The notes under the pieces are model-generated. The model saw only the letters and a program-made list of their open reading frames with translations, was not told where the DNA came from and did no database searches. A stretch of DNA of 64,000 nt from Bradyrhizobium sp. OK095 (GTDB taxonomy: Bacteria; Pseudomonadota; Alphaproteobacteria; Rhizobiales; Xanthobacteraceae). The translations under genes and the position numbers were made by a program. The stretch spans positions 248,001 to 312,000 of the forward strand of contig NZ_FOBX01000009.1 of the NCBI RefSeq assembly GCF_900109945.1, given 5' to 3'. Below, in pieces: positions 8,139 to 18,200 of the stretch (position 1 is its first letter; every line of letters begins with the position of its first letter).

Positions 8139-9686
8139 ATGCAAACTCAATCCACGAATCTCTACGACGTCGTTATTGCCGGCGCCGGGCCCGTTGGCCT
8201 GTTTCTCGCCTGCGAGCTGCGGCTCGCCGGTCTTTCGGTGCTGGTGCTGGAGCAAGCAGAAGATCCGCTTTCTCCCCTGAAGCAACTCCCGTTCGGCTTG
8301 CGCGGCCTTTCGATCCCGACAACGGAGGCCTTTCACCGGCGCGGTTTGCTGGATGAAATCATGGCCGCGCAACGCGCCAAGTCAGGCGCGATCAAGAGTG
8401 CTGCCCACTGGATGCAGCAGGCGCGACGGCCCGCAGGCCACTTCGCAGGCATCCAGTTCTATCAGGACGACATCGACGTCGCGCGATGGTCCTGGCGCCT
8501 GCCAACGCCGGCGGACGCCAACGTCGCCGTCGATATGGAAACACTCGAATCCGTTCTGGCTGCGCGCGCTTGCAGCATGGGCGTGGACATCCGGCGCGGC
8601 TTCGGCGTCAATGCCATCACGGCTTCGAACGAGGACGTGACGGTGCAGGCGGCCGGCGAGACTTTTCGGGGACGCTGGCTTGTGGGTTGCGACGGCGGCC
8701 GCAGCACGGTGCGCAAGATCAGCGGATTCGACTTCGTCGGCACCGACCCCGAGTTCACCGGCTATTCCGTCGATGTTGAACTGGCCGATCCGGACAAGCT
8801 GCGCCCGGGCCGCAACTACACGCCCACGGGCATGTATACCTACGCGCAGCCGGAGACGATCGCGATGGTCGATTTCGACGGTGGTGCTTTCCACCGGACC
8901 GAGCCGGTCACACGCGAGCATGTGCAGAGCGTCTTGCGCCATGTCTCCTGCACGGACGTTACCATCACGGCGCTTCGGCTCGCTGCCACCTGGACGGATC
9001 GAGCCCATCAGGTCACGACATATCGCAAAGGGCGCGTGCTGTTGGCGGGCGATGCCGCTCACATCCATTCGCCGCTCGGTGGCCAAGGCCTCAATCTTGG
9101 CCTCGGCGATGCCTTGAATTTGGGTTGGAAGCTGACTGCGACGATCTGTGGCCATGCACCGGCCGATCTGCTCGATACCTATTCGCAAGAACGGCGTCCC
9201 GTCGGCGCGCAGATCCTCGATTGGTCGCGCGCACAGGTCGCGATCATGCGGCCGACGCCGGGCGCCCGCGCGCTGCAAGCCATCATGCGCGATCTCATCG
9301 CAACCCGCGATGGCGCGACCTATTTCGCGGAGCGCGTGCGCGGCGTTTCGCTCCGCCATGATTTTGGCGGCCGCCATCCGCTTGTCGGCCGCAGCGTTCC
9401 AGATTTCGAACTCTCGGATGGCACCACGATCGGAGAATGCCTGAGGCAAGCCAAAGGCATCTTGCTGGACTTCGATACGCGTGAGCCGCTTCAGGTGCTC
9501 GCGCGCCGCTGGGGCGATCGGATCTCATATATTGCGGGCGAGCCGAAGGATCGGCTGGGCCTGAGCGCTGTATTGCTGCGTCCCGATGGCTTCGTTGCGT
9601 GGGCCAGCGACGGCGCGTCCGACAATGGGGAAGCAGCTCAGGCCGCGGTGCGATGGTTCGGCGAACCCACGAGGCCCAGACACTAA
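8139..9686 (+). CDS. FAD-dependent aromatic-ring-type monooxygenase
   Basis: 515 residues from ATG 8139, preceded by AGGAGCG. An N-terminal Rossmann motif VIAGAGPVGLFLACELRLAG (GAGPVG at 15-20), a WLVGCDGGRSTVRK 'DG' motif and a GRVLLAGDAAHIHSPLGGQG 'GD' motif define a group A flavin monooxygenase of the PheA/MhpA/RdmE type. The last ~120 residues form the thioredoxin-like tail found in phenol-hydroxylase-like members. It would hydroxylate an aromatic or polyketide-like substrate with NAD(P)H and O2; the substrate is not evident. No ring-cleavage genes are adjacent, so it could be a stand-alone detoxifying enzyme. Confidence 0.88.
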   Translation: MQTQSTNLYDVVIAGAGPVGLFLACELRLAGLSVLVLEQAEDPLSPLKQLPFGLRGLSIPTTEAFHRRGLLDEIMAAQRAKSGAIKSAAHWMQQARRPAGHFAGIQFYQDDIDVARWSWRLPTPADANVAVDMETLESVLAARACSMGVDIRRGFGVNAITASNEDVTVQAAGETFRGRWLVGCDGGRSTVRKISGFDFVGTDPEFTGYSVDVELADPDKLRPGRNYTPTGMYTYAQPETIAMVDFDGGAFHRTEPVTREHVQSVLRHVSCTDVTITALRLAATWTDRAHQVTTYRKGRVLLAGDAAHIHSPLGGQGLNLGLGDALNLGWKLTATICGHAPADLLDTYSQERRPVGAQILDWSRAQVAIMRPTPGARALQAIMRDLIATRDGATYFAERVRGVSLRHDFGGRHPLVGRSVPDFELSDGTTIGECLRQAKGILLDFDTREPLQVLARRWGDRISYIAGEPKDRLGLSAVLLRPDGFVAWASDGASDNGEAAQAAVRWFGEPTRPRH

Positions 9687-9818
9687 CGCCATGAAGTTCG
9701 TTGTGCACTCTGGCGTGCGTTCTGTCATAATACACGTAATCTTACGTGCCCGCAAATTAACGGAAGTTTTTATGCGTTAGCGCTTCATAAACCGCATCCG
9801 TCACAACCGGCGACCAAG

Positions 9819-11789
9819 ATGCGACTTTCCCTTCGTCTCACTCACAAGATCACCGCGATCGGCGTCATTGGCGTCATCGGTGTCGTCCTGATCGGCGGCA
9901 TCCATCTTTATGGCGAACGCACGATGGGCATCTCACGCGACGCGGCCGAAGAGGCGCGCAGCGTCTTCGAGCTGAATAACAGGATCGCGGTCGAGCTGCT
10001 CGAGGGCCGCCGCGCCGAAAAGGATTTTCTGCTGCGCAGCGATCCGGCCAGGGCGCAGCGTCAGGTCGAAATCGGCAAGCAGGTGGCGCTTGATATCGAG
10101 AAGCTTCGCGGCAGGATTTCAGCGCTGGGCAAGCCTGAGCTCGCCGCGAGGATCGACGCGATGAATGCGTCGTTGAAGACTTATCAGACGCACTTCGCGG
10201 CGGTGGTCGAGGAACGGCAACGGCTCGGCCTTGACGAGAAGTCGGGTCTCGAAGGCCGCCTGCGCGCCTCCGTCCACGGGATCGAGAGTCAGGTCGACCA
10301 GCTCGAAAATTCGTCGCTGAAGGTGATCATGCTGATGATGCGCCGGCATGAGAAGGATTTCATGCTGCGCCGCGACGCCAGATATGGCGGCGACATGAAG
10401 AAGCGCGCGTCCGAATTCGCCGCCGGCGTCGACGCCGCCGCCATTCCCGATGGCGCGAAGGCCGAGCTGCGCCAAAAGCTCGCCGACTATCAGCGCGACT
10501 TCTCGGCGTGGATGGAGACCGCGCTGAAGCTCGCGACTGAATTGAGGGCCATGTCCGAAGCCTTCTCGTCGGTCGAGCCTGTGATCGAGCAGGTCTCGAA
10601 GTCGGTCGAGGCCATTCGTGCCGAAGCCGATCGTCTGAACGACGCCGAGCGCGCCAACATCCAGTTCTGGATTGCGGTCGCGATCGCGCTGATCGCATCC
10701 GGCGTGCTCGGCCTCGGCATCTTCATCGGACGCTCGGTCTCAAAGCCGCTGTCCGCGATGCGGGCGGCGATGATCGAGCTTGCCAACGGCAATTTCGCGA
10801 TCGTGCTGCCTGGCCTCGGCCGTCCCGACGAGATCGGCGAGATCGCGCAGGCCGTAGAGACCTTCAAGATCAACGCCGAACGGAAGGCGCACGAGGAAGC
10901 CGAGGAGAAGATCCGGCAGGACAAGCTCGCCGCCGAGCGCCGCCGCGCCGACATGATCAGGATGGCCGACGATTTCGAGGGCGCGATCGGCGAGATCGTC
11001 GAGACCGTGTCGTCGGCTGCGACCGAGCTCGAGGCTTCGGCGACGTCGCTGACAACGACCGCCAGCCGTTCCACCGAGCTTGCCACGCTGGTCGAGGCCG
11101 CTTCCGAAGAGGCCGCCACCAACGTGCAGTCGGTGGCGTCTGCGGCGGAGGAGCTGACCGCCTCCGTCAACGAGATCAGCCGCCAGGTGCAGGCCTCCGC
11201 GCGCATGGCCGGCGAGGCTGTGAACCAAGCCGGGCAGACCAACGACCGCGTCGGCGAATTGTCGAAGGCCGCCGCGCGGATCGGCGACGTGGTCGAGCTG
11301 ATCAACGCGATCGCCGGCCAGACCAATCTGCTGGCGCTGAACGCCACCATCGAGGCCGCGCGCGCGGGCGAAGCCGGTCGCGGTTTTGCCGTGGTGGCCT
11401 CCGAGGTGAAGGCGTTGGCCGAGCAGACTGCGAAGGCGACCGGCGATATCGGTCAGCAGATTTCGAGCATCCAGGTCGCCACGCAAGACTCCGTCGGCGC
11501 GATCAAGACCATCGGCGGCACCATCGAGCGCCTGTCCGAGATCTCTTCCACCATCGCCGCCGCCGTGGAAGAGCAGGGCGCCGCGACCAGCGAGATCTCG
11601 CGCAATGTCCAGAACGCAGCCGCCGGCACCACGCAGGTCAGCGCCAACATCGTGAGCGTGCGGCAGGGCGCGACCGAGACCGGCTCTGCCTCCTCGCAAG
11701 TGCTCTCCGCGGCGCAGTCGCTGTCGAACGACAGCAACAGGCTGAAGATCGAGGTCGGCAGGTTTCTGGATACGGTGCGCGCGGCGTGA
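9819..11789 (+). CDS. Methyl-accepting chemotaxis protein with HBM-like sensor
   Basis: 656 residues. A first membrane helix (about 11-30) is followed by a periplasmic region with two related motifs, GRRAEKDFLLRSD and MRRHEKDFMLRRD, the hallmark of the helical bimodular (HBM) sensor domain. A second membrane helix (IQFWIAVAIALIASGVLGLG), a HAMP domain and a long coiled coil follow. The hairpin tip INAIAGQTNLLALNATIEAA and VVASEVKALAEQT are the conserved signalling region that binds CheA/CheW. HBM receptors in other bacteria sense organic acids; the ligand here is unknown. No che genes are in the window, so it is a stand-alone receptor. Confidence 0.92.
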   Translation: MRLSLRLTHKITAIGVIGVIGVVLIGGIHLYGERTMGISRDAAEEARSVFELNNRIAVELLEGRRAEKDFLLRSDPARAQRQVEIGKQVALDIEKLRGRISALGKPELAARIDAMNASLKTYQTHFAAVVEERQRLGLDEKSGLEGRLRASVHGIESQVDQLENSSLKVIMLMMRRHEKDFMLRRDARYGGDMKKRASEFAAGVDAAAIPDGAKAELRQKLADYQRDFSAWMETALKLATELRAMSEAFSSVEPVIEQVSKSVEAIRAEADRLNDAERANIQFWIAVAIALIASGVLGLGIFIGRSVSKPLSAMRAAMIELANGNFAIVLPGLGRPDEIGEIAQAVETFKINAERKAHEEAEEKIRQDKLAAERRRADMIRMADDFEGAIGEIVETVSSAATELEASATSLTTTASRSTELATLVEAASEEAATNVQSVASAAEELTASVNEISRQVQASARMAGEAVNQAGQTNDRVGELSKAAARIGDVVELINAIAGQTNLLALNATIEAARAGEAGRGFAVVASEVKALAEQTAKATGDIGQQISSIQVATQDSVGAIKTIGGTIERLSEISSTIAAAVEEQGAATSEISRNVQNAAAGTTQVSANIVSVRQGATETGSASSQVLSAAQSLSNDSNRLKIEVGRFLDTVRAA

Positions 11790-11808
11790 ACACGGCGGCG
11801 CAATTGCC

Positions 11809-11850
11809 CGTCATTCCGGGGCGTCGCGAAGCGGCGAGCCCGGAATCCAT
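11809..11850. repeat. Short intergenic palindrome, CGTCATTCCGGG type
   Basis: CCGTCATTCCGGGGCG followed by CGAGCCCGGAAT forms an inverted repeat just after the chemotaxis gene. The same left end recurs at 31817-31856 and partly near 18806, so it is a dispersed REP-like element; it may also act as a terminator. Confidence 0.65.
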
Positions 11851-11873
11851 CGCGCCAATTGCGACTTTCTTTT

Positions 11874-12176
11874 TCACATGTTCGTCCCGACGCAGCGGCC
11901 ACCCCTTCCCGCCGCACCAGGACATTCGAGCTCGTGAAGCACAGATCGGAGCTTCCGGCCACCGATCAGCAATTCGACGACTTTGTCCTTGAACTGCTCC
12001 GCCAGCGATTCCGGCAACGCGATCTGGTCAAGCTGAGCGTAGAGCCTGATCAGCATTGCCGAGGAGGCATCCACTTTCGCCTTGGCCTCGGCAACATCTG
12101 CCGACGCCTCGACGCTCGCGACATATCCTGACGGCGTACGTGGAACGAATGGAATGACATTGTCCGTCTCGATCAT
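11874..12176 (-). CDS. Small protein downstream of the PAS chemotaxis receptor
   Basis: 100 residues, starting two bases after the stop of the PAS receptor gene, so almost certainly in its operon. The middle is a predicted helical stretch (SADVAEAKAKVDASSAMLIRLYAQLDQIALPESLAEQFKDK split over residues ~25-70) and the end is Gly/Cys-rich (CPGAAGRGGRCVG). No family is recognised. Its placement suggests a partner or regulator of the receptor, but nothing in the sequence proves it. Confidence 0.6.
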   Translation of the reverse strand: MIETDNVIPFVPRTPSGYVASVEASADVAEAKAKVDASSAMLIRLYAQLDQIALPESLAEQFKDKVVELLIGGRKLRSVLHELECPGAAGRGGRCVGTNM

Positions 12177-12178
12177 GG

Positions 12179-13855
12179 TCAGGCGCCGCCCGCCATGGCA
12201 GCTGCCTCCGCGGCGGCACGTTGCATGCTGGTCGACATCTCGTTGGTGACCGTGCTCTGTTCCTCGATCGCGGCGGCCGTCGATGTCACGTATTCGCTGA
12301 CATTGTTGATCGCCTGCTTGATGATATTCAGCGCACCGACGACATCGCCCGAGATTCCATTCAGGCTGCTGATCTCCTGGGAGATCTTGTCGGTCGCCTG
12401 CTTGGCCTGGTTGGCGAGGCCCTTCACCTCCGAGGCGACCACGGCGAAGCCGCGGCCAGCTTCGCCGGCTCGCGCGGATTCGATGGTGGCGTTCAGCGCC
12501 AGCAAATTGATCTGGCCGGTGATGTTGCTGATCAGCTCGACGATGCCGCTCATGGCCTGCGCGGCCTCGGTCAGGCGCTGGGCCTGCGCGTCGGCGGCGG
12601 CGACCTGCTCGACCGCACCCATCGCCGTCTCGCGCGATTTCGTCATGGCTTCCGAAATCTCGCGTACCGAGGCGTTGAGTTCCTCGGAGCCGGCAGCGAC
12701 CGATTCCATCATGCCGCGGACGCGTTCGTTGCCCATGCGCACGAGCACCTGCTTCGTCGTGTCGGTGGCATATTTGACGACCTTGAAGGGCTTGCCGTTG
12801 AGATCGAGGATCGGATTGTAGGAGGCCTGGATGTAGACCTCCTTGCCGCCCTTGCCGATGCGCTTGTACTCGGCCGCCTGGTACTGCCCGCGGTTGAGCG
12901 CGGCCCAGAACTCGCGATAGGCGGAGCCGTCGCGCTCGGACGGATCGACGAATATGCTGTGATGCCTGCCCTTGATCTCCCCCAGCGCATAGCCCAGCGT
13001 GTGCAGGAAATTCTCGTTGGCGCTGATGATCGTGCCGTCCATGTTGAACTCGATCACGGCCTGGGCCTTGCCGATCGCCTCGATCTGCCCCGCCAGGTCG
13101 GCGTTGCGGAGCTTGTCCGCGGTAATGTCGGTTGCGAACTTGACCACCCCGAACGGCTTGCCGGTGTCGTCCATCACCGGGTTGTAGGATGCGAGGATCC
13201 AGACTTCCTTGCCGCCCTTGCCGATCCGCTTGAACTCGCCCGCCTGGTATTCGCCGCGGTTGAGCTTGCTCCAGAACTCGCGGTACGCCGCGCTGTCGCG
13301 GTCGGCTTGCGGTATGAACATGCTGTGGGGCTTGCCCTGAATCTCGGCGAGGGAATAGCCGAGCGCATCGAGGAAGTTCTCGTTCGCGTTGACGATCGTG
13401 CCGTCCAGCTTGAACTCGATGACCGCCTGCGCCCGGTTGATGGCGGCCAGCTTCGATGCATCCGCCATGCCGCGGAGCTTCTTTTCGGTAATCACGGTTG
13501 CGATCTTGATGACCTGGGCCGGCTTGCCGTCGCCGCCGAGCACCGGATTGTAAGAGGCCTCGATCCAGACCTCGCGGCCGTCCTTGGCGATCCGTTTGAA
13601 CTCGGCTGCCTGAAACTCGCCGCGGTTTAGCGCCGCCCAGAATGCCTTGTACGCGGCGCCGTCGCGCTGATCGGCCGGCACGAACATGGAGTGGTGCTTG
13701 CCCCGGATCTCCTCGATCGAATAGCCGAGCGCGTCGAGAAAATTCCGGTTGGCCGTGATGATCGTTCCGTCAGCGTTGAACTCGATCATGGCTTGCGAGC
13801 GGCCGATCGCATCGATCTGGGCCTTCGTGTCACTACCGGTCTTGCGGCCAAACAT
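12179..13855 (-). CDS. Soluble chemotaxis receptor with three tandem PAS repeats
   Basis: 558 residues with no membrane segment, so a cytoplasmic receptor. Three PAS domains with a spacing of exactly 122 residues start near residues 22, 144 and 266, each with the (M/V)IEF..DGTI..AN.NFL..LGY signature, an HSMF or HSIF turn, an FW..LNRG(E/Q)(F/Y)QA segment and an (S)YNP...GKP strand. The last third holds the signalling hairpin ITGQINLLALNATIESARAG and VVASEVKGLANQAKQAT. PAS pockets could hold haem or flavin or sense redox. It is transcribed opposite to the membrane receptor at 9819, with which it may share the adapter proteins. Confidence 0.92.
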   Translation of the reverse strand: MFGRKTGSDTKAQIDAIGRSQAMIEFNADGTIITANRNFLDALGYSIEEIRGKHHSMFVPADQRDGAAYKAFWAALNRGEFQAAEFKRIAKDGREVWIEASYNPVLGGDGKPAQVIKIATVITEKKLRGMADASKLAAINRAQAVIEFKLDGTIVNANENFLDALGYSLAEIQGKPHSMFIPQADRDSAAYREFWSKLNRGEYQAGEFKRIGKGGKEVWILASYNPVMDDTGKPFGVVKFATDITADKLRNADLAGQIEAIGKAQAVIEFNMDGTIISANENFLHTLGYALGEIKGRHHSIFVDPSERDGSAYREFWAALNRGQYQAAEYKRIGKGGKEVYIQASYNPILDLNGKPFKVVKYATDTTKQVLVRMGNERVRGMMESVAAGSEELNASVREISEAMTKSRETAMGAVEQVAAADAQAQRLTEAAQAMSGIVELISNITGQINLLALNATIESARAGEAGRGFAVVASEVKGLANQAKQATDKISQEISSLNGISGDVVGALNIIKQAINNVSEYVTSTAAAIEEQSTVTNEMSTSMQRAAAEAAAMAGGA

Positions 13856-14352
13856 GTCGTTGTCTCCCGACGCTCTGTGGATATCGACTTCCTGGACGCC
13901 GAATGGCTGCGAGCCTTGGTTGCGTCTCTGAAGCTGTCGGATGGGTAGCTGGATCGAATTATCAGAGTGTTTGTCCGATCAAAGACACAACAGCCGGTTT
14001 CTGCCGTGGCGATTAACCTGACGACGACAACTCAATCCGTATGCCGGTGCCGGAGTAGTTCGCGCAGGGCAAGTTTAAACGGCGCGCTAAAACACCTGTC
14101 GATATCCGGCAAGCTGTGGGCCGCAACGGCGCCGACGCCCCCGGCCACATCCGTAATTCCGCGGGGCGCTCTTCGAAAAAAAAGATGGTCAAGGTACCCG
14201 GATTGGGTAGATCTTGCGAGGGCCGCGTGGTTCGCGGCGGTGGGAGCTGGCGATTCTCGATGCGTTGACGAGACATCGTGTCGCTGTATCTGCAACCTCG
14301 AATGGTAGTTTGATGCGAGAGCCGGGCTAGACTCCAATCGCCGGGGGCTGAT
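13856..14352. other. Gene-free stretch between receptor and decayed regulator
   Basis: About 500 bases with no convincing coding sequence on either strand: the longest frames lack a ribosome site and have random-looking composition. It must contain the promoter of the PAS receptor, reading leftward. A run of A residues near 14166-14177 and a lower GC content than the flanks are the only visible marks. Confidence 0.5.
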
Positions 14353-15185
14353 TTGCGCGACGTCTCATACCTTGATCGATATCCATTGTTCCAATCGTCT
14401 GACACGGGTCGCGCGCGCGATCTCCTGTTCAGCGTCTATGGCGCGGATCGATTTGACAGTCGCGACGCCGGGTTCGGCGTTCACGCCAACTTCGCGCCCC
14501 TCACCTCGATCGGATTGGCATTCTGCTCGTACGCGGGTGCGGCGTCGCTTTCGTTTCCGGAATCCGACATTGTCCGGCAGTTCTGCCGGCGCCCCGGAGC
14601 GTCTGCTGAAGAGCATCGTCGGAGATCACAGCGACACGAGGTTGTTTTTCGTCGAAGACGATCCCGACCCGGCTGTGATGACGCTGGCGCGGCAGGACGT
14701 TTTCCGGTTCGCCGTGGAATTGGACAGGCTCGGTCCGGACTACTCGGCGATTGCGATAACAGAGCTGGAGCGGAGCCTGATGGTCCGGCTACTTCTGGCT
14801 CATCGGCACAATTTCAGCCATCTGCTTCACAGAGCACCGGCGCGAGGCAATCGAACCGTCATCGATCTCGTCGAATCCTACATCGAGGCCCATTGGGATC
14901 AGCCGTTGGACCTCGAAAAGATCGCCGGGATCGCCAATGTCAGTGTGCGGACGGTGTTCAGGGAGTTCTCGGAATCGAGGCGCGGATCGCCCGGCCTGTT
15001 TGCCAGGCAGGTGCGGCTCCGGAAGGCCGCGGAGCTGCTGAGGCAGCCTGATCAGCACACCAGTGTGCTTGCCGTCGCGTTCAAATGCGGCATTCACGAA
15101 TGCCGGTCGCTTTTCCTCCGAATACCGACGCGTGACCGGCGAGCTGCCGTCGGAGACCTTGGCGGCGGCGCGGCGGAGGCGCTAA
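14353..15185 (+). pseudogene. Decayed AraC-family transcriptional regulator
   Basis: Three frames carry consecutive pieces of one protein. Frame one (from about 14353) gives an N-terminal part ending FPESDIVRQF. Near 14585 the sensible reading moves to frame two, ERLLKSIVGDHSDT up to LAVAFKCGIHEC, which includes the first helix-turn-helix (LEKIAGIANVSVRTVFREF). Near 15103 it moves to frame three, GRFSSEYRRVTGELPSETL, ending at TAA 15183. The last part is the classic AraC C-terminus. The middle of the ligand-binding domain also appears to be missing. With an internal deletion and a 3' frameshift the gene should be inactive. Confidence 0.8.
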
Positions 15186-15204
15186 ACCGCCGGCCACCTT
15201 GCCC

Positions 15205-18200
15205 TCACGCCCCCGCCACCACCGGCGCGAAAACCACTTCGATCAGCGTTCCCGAATTCGCGCCGCTCTTGATGTTGAACCGGGCGCGGTTGGCTTCGAC
15301 CAGCGCCTTGGTCAGGGAAAGAGACAGCGCGGAATTGTCCGCGGCATCGCCCGGCGGTGGCGTGCGGAACGGCTCCATGGCGGCTGCGACCTCGCGCTCT
15401 GACAGGCCGTGGCCGGTGTCGCGGATGCGAAGTGCGATCTCGCCGCGATCGGACAGCGCGGTCGAGACGATGACCTGGCCGCCGGCGCTCGCGAGCCGGA
15501 TCGAGTTCGAGATCAAATTCATCGTGATCTGCCGCATCGCGCGCGTGTCCGCCGTCACCTGCGGCAGCGCATGCGCCAGCGAAGTGCGGATGATGATGCG
15601 CTCGCGGTTGGCCTGCGGCTGCATCACCACGACGCAGGCCTCGACCAGATCGTTGAGGTTGAGATTGGCGAAATGGAGGTCGAGCTTGCCGGTCTCGATC
15701 CGCGACAGCTCCAGCAAATCGTCGATGATGGCGATGACGCGCTCGCCGGAGGCACGGATGTCCTTCATGTATTCGCCGTAGCGCTCGTTGCCGAGCGTGC
15801 CGAACCGTTCGGAGATCATCACCTCCGAAAAGCCGATGATGGCGTTGAGCGGCGTGCGGATCTCGTGGCTGATCCGCGCCAGCATGTCGGCCTTGGCATT
15901 CGCCGCGCCGTCGGCGAGACGCCGTGCACTCTTCAGCTCGCTCTCACCCTTCTTGCTCTGGGAGAGATCGCGGAACACGGCGAAGAAGTTCGGACCGTCG
16001 GGCCTGGTGCGGCCCATGATCATCGCGAGCGGAATGACGCCGCCCTTCTTCTCGCGTCCCAGCACCTCGCGGCCATGGTCGAGCAGGCTCGCGATGTCCT
16101 GGCTCTTCATGCTGTCGAGATAGTCGATGACGATATGCTGGCTCTCCGGCGCGAACAGCGTCACCAGATTCCGTTGCATCAGCGTTTCGCCGTCGTAGCC
16201 GAACAGCGCTTCGGCGCTGCGGTTGCAGGCGTTGATGTTGCCTTCGGCATCGAACATCACGATGCCCTCGGCCGTGGTGTCGAGGATCGCGGCGAGATCT
16301 TCCGCGTCCGCATCGCCGGCTTCAAGCTCGGGCTCGACAGCGTAAGGGAAGGATTCCGCGACCACGGGCTCGGCGGCAACGGGCGGCGCAGCGACGACAC
16401 TTGCCTGCGGCAGCGCGCAGATCAGCGCATGCGCGCTCTCGCCATCCCAGTCGATCGTGTGCAGATGCGCTTCCGTGGTCGGAAGCGGCCGCTCGCCATT
16501 GGCAAAGGTCGCGCTGATCGTCACGGGCGTGCCGGCCTGCGACGTGCTGCTGGCCGACGACACGCCCGGCTCGACATAGAGCGCATCGAGCCCGCCGGCA
16601 TCCTCCAGCGCGGCGAGGCTGGCATAGCCCATGCGCGCGAGGAAGGCGGGGTTGGCGTAGAGCAGGCGGTCGAGGCGATAGATCAACATGCCGGTCGGCA
16701 CCAGATCGAGCAGCGCGCGGTCGCGCGCGCTGTGGCCATGCGCGGGTGGCGCGGGCTCGGTCAGCCATTCAGCCGGCGCTTGCGGCGCCGCGGGTTCCGG
16801 TGCCGGCGGTTCGGGCGTGAACTCGGGCGGCTCGACCGTAACAGATGCGATCGTCTCACGCTCGCGTTCCAACCGCTCGGACAATTGCCGGGCGAGCTCG
16901 TTGAACGCGCTGTTCTCGACAGGCGTCAGCGTCGGCGATCTCTGATCGCTGAGTGATCTGGCATCGCCGGCTGGGCGGAACGGCACGACATTGGGAGGCG
17001 TTTCCACTGGCGTTTCCGGTTCGGTTGGGTGTGAATTCACATCGGGTGCGGGTTCGGGCAGTTCGGCGACAGGCTCAAATGTGGCCTCAGGCTCAAATGG
17101 CTCGATCGGCGGAGGCGGTGGCTCGGCCACTGGCTCCGGTTCTGGCTCGGGCTCGACGATTTCGGCGGAGAGGCTCTGCGGTGCCGGCGGTTCGACGAAC
17201 AGCTCGAAGCGGCGGAGCGCATCGAGCCGGTTCAGGCTGTCGAGATCGCGGCAGACGCCAAAACCCCGAAAACCCGCAAAATTGCGTTCGCGGTCGTAGA
17301 CCGGCAGGCCCGCCAGCTCGACCGGCAGATGCTCGCCGCCATCGGCCGGCCAGTTCACGGTGATGCCGGCCCAGGTGTCGTGGCTCGCCAGCGCCTGCGC
17401 GACACGGCCGTCAGGATCGAGCGAGAATTCGTCGGCGATCTCGTGCCAAAGGCGGCCGAAGCCTGAGGCCGTGTGTGCACCGATCAGGTGGATGAACTCG
17501 CTGGACGCCAGCACGAAGCGGCCTTCCGCATCCATCTGCCAGAGGAAGCGCAGCGGATGCTGACGCGGCGTGGGCGGCTCTGCTGATTGCGGCTCGACCA
17601 TGTGTGAGGTGATCGGCGCGGCCTGCGGCGGCACGATGGCTTCCGGTGGGTTATCAACCGGAGTCTCTGGCGTGGCTTCGAGCGGCGCTTCGGCCGCTTC
17701 CTTGACGGCGTCCTGGATCGTGACGATCTCCGTCGCCGGGGCGGGGGTCTCGTCCGGCTCGGCGAAGGCATCGAACAGCGCGATTTCGGATGGCGCCTCG
17801 TTCGACCGCGCGCCCTGCACATCGTCCGGCACCGCTGGCGGCGGAGTGTCCGGTGCGGGAGGCTGAGCGGCCTCTTGGTGCGCGATGTCTTCAACGATAT
17901 CAGGCGCAGCATCGGTCGTCGCTTCTGCCGCCGGCTGCACAGCCGGCTCGATCAGCGCGACCAGCCCGACATCGGCCCCTAGGCCGACCCGTTGCAGCAC
18001 CATCTGGCCGATGCCGATCGGCATCGCGACGCGGCCTGTCGTGAGCGCATCGTTGCGCGCCTGTTCGAGGCCGGCCTCGGTGAGATCGCGAAAGCCGAGC
18101 AGGGACCGTGCCGGTTCGCTCGCGCCGGCGAACATCCCGTCGGGCCCGAACGCTGCCATCGGCACCGTCGCGCCGTCGACGAGACGATGCAGCCGCTCGA

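Noticed and set aside
12221..13630. 469-codon plus-strand frame opposite the PAS receptor
   Set aside because: Its apparent internal repeats only mirror the three PAS units of the true gene on the other strand.
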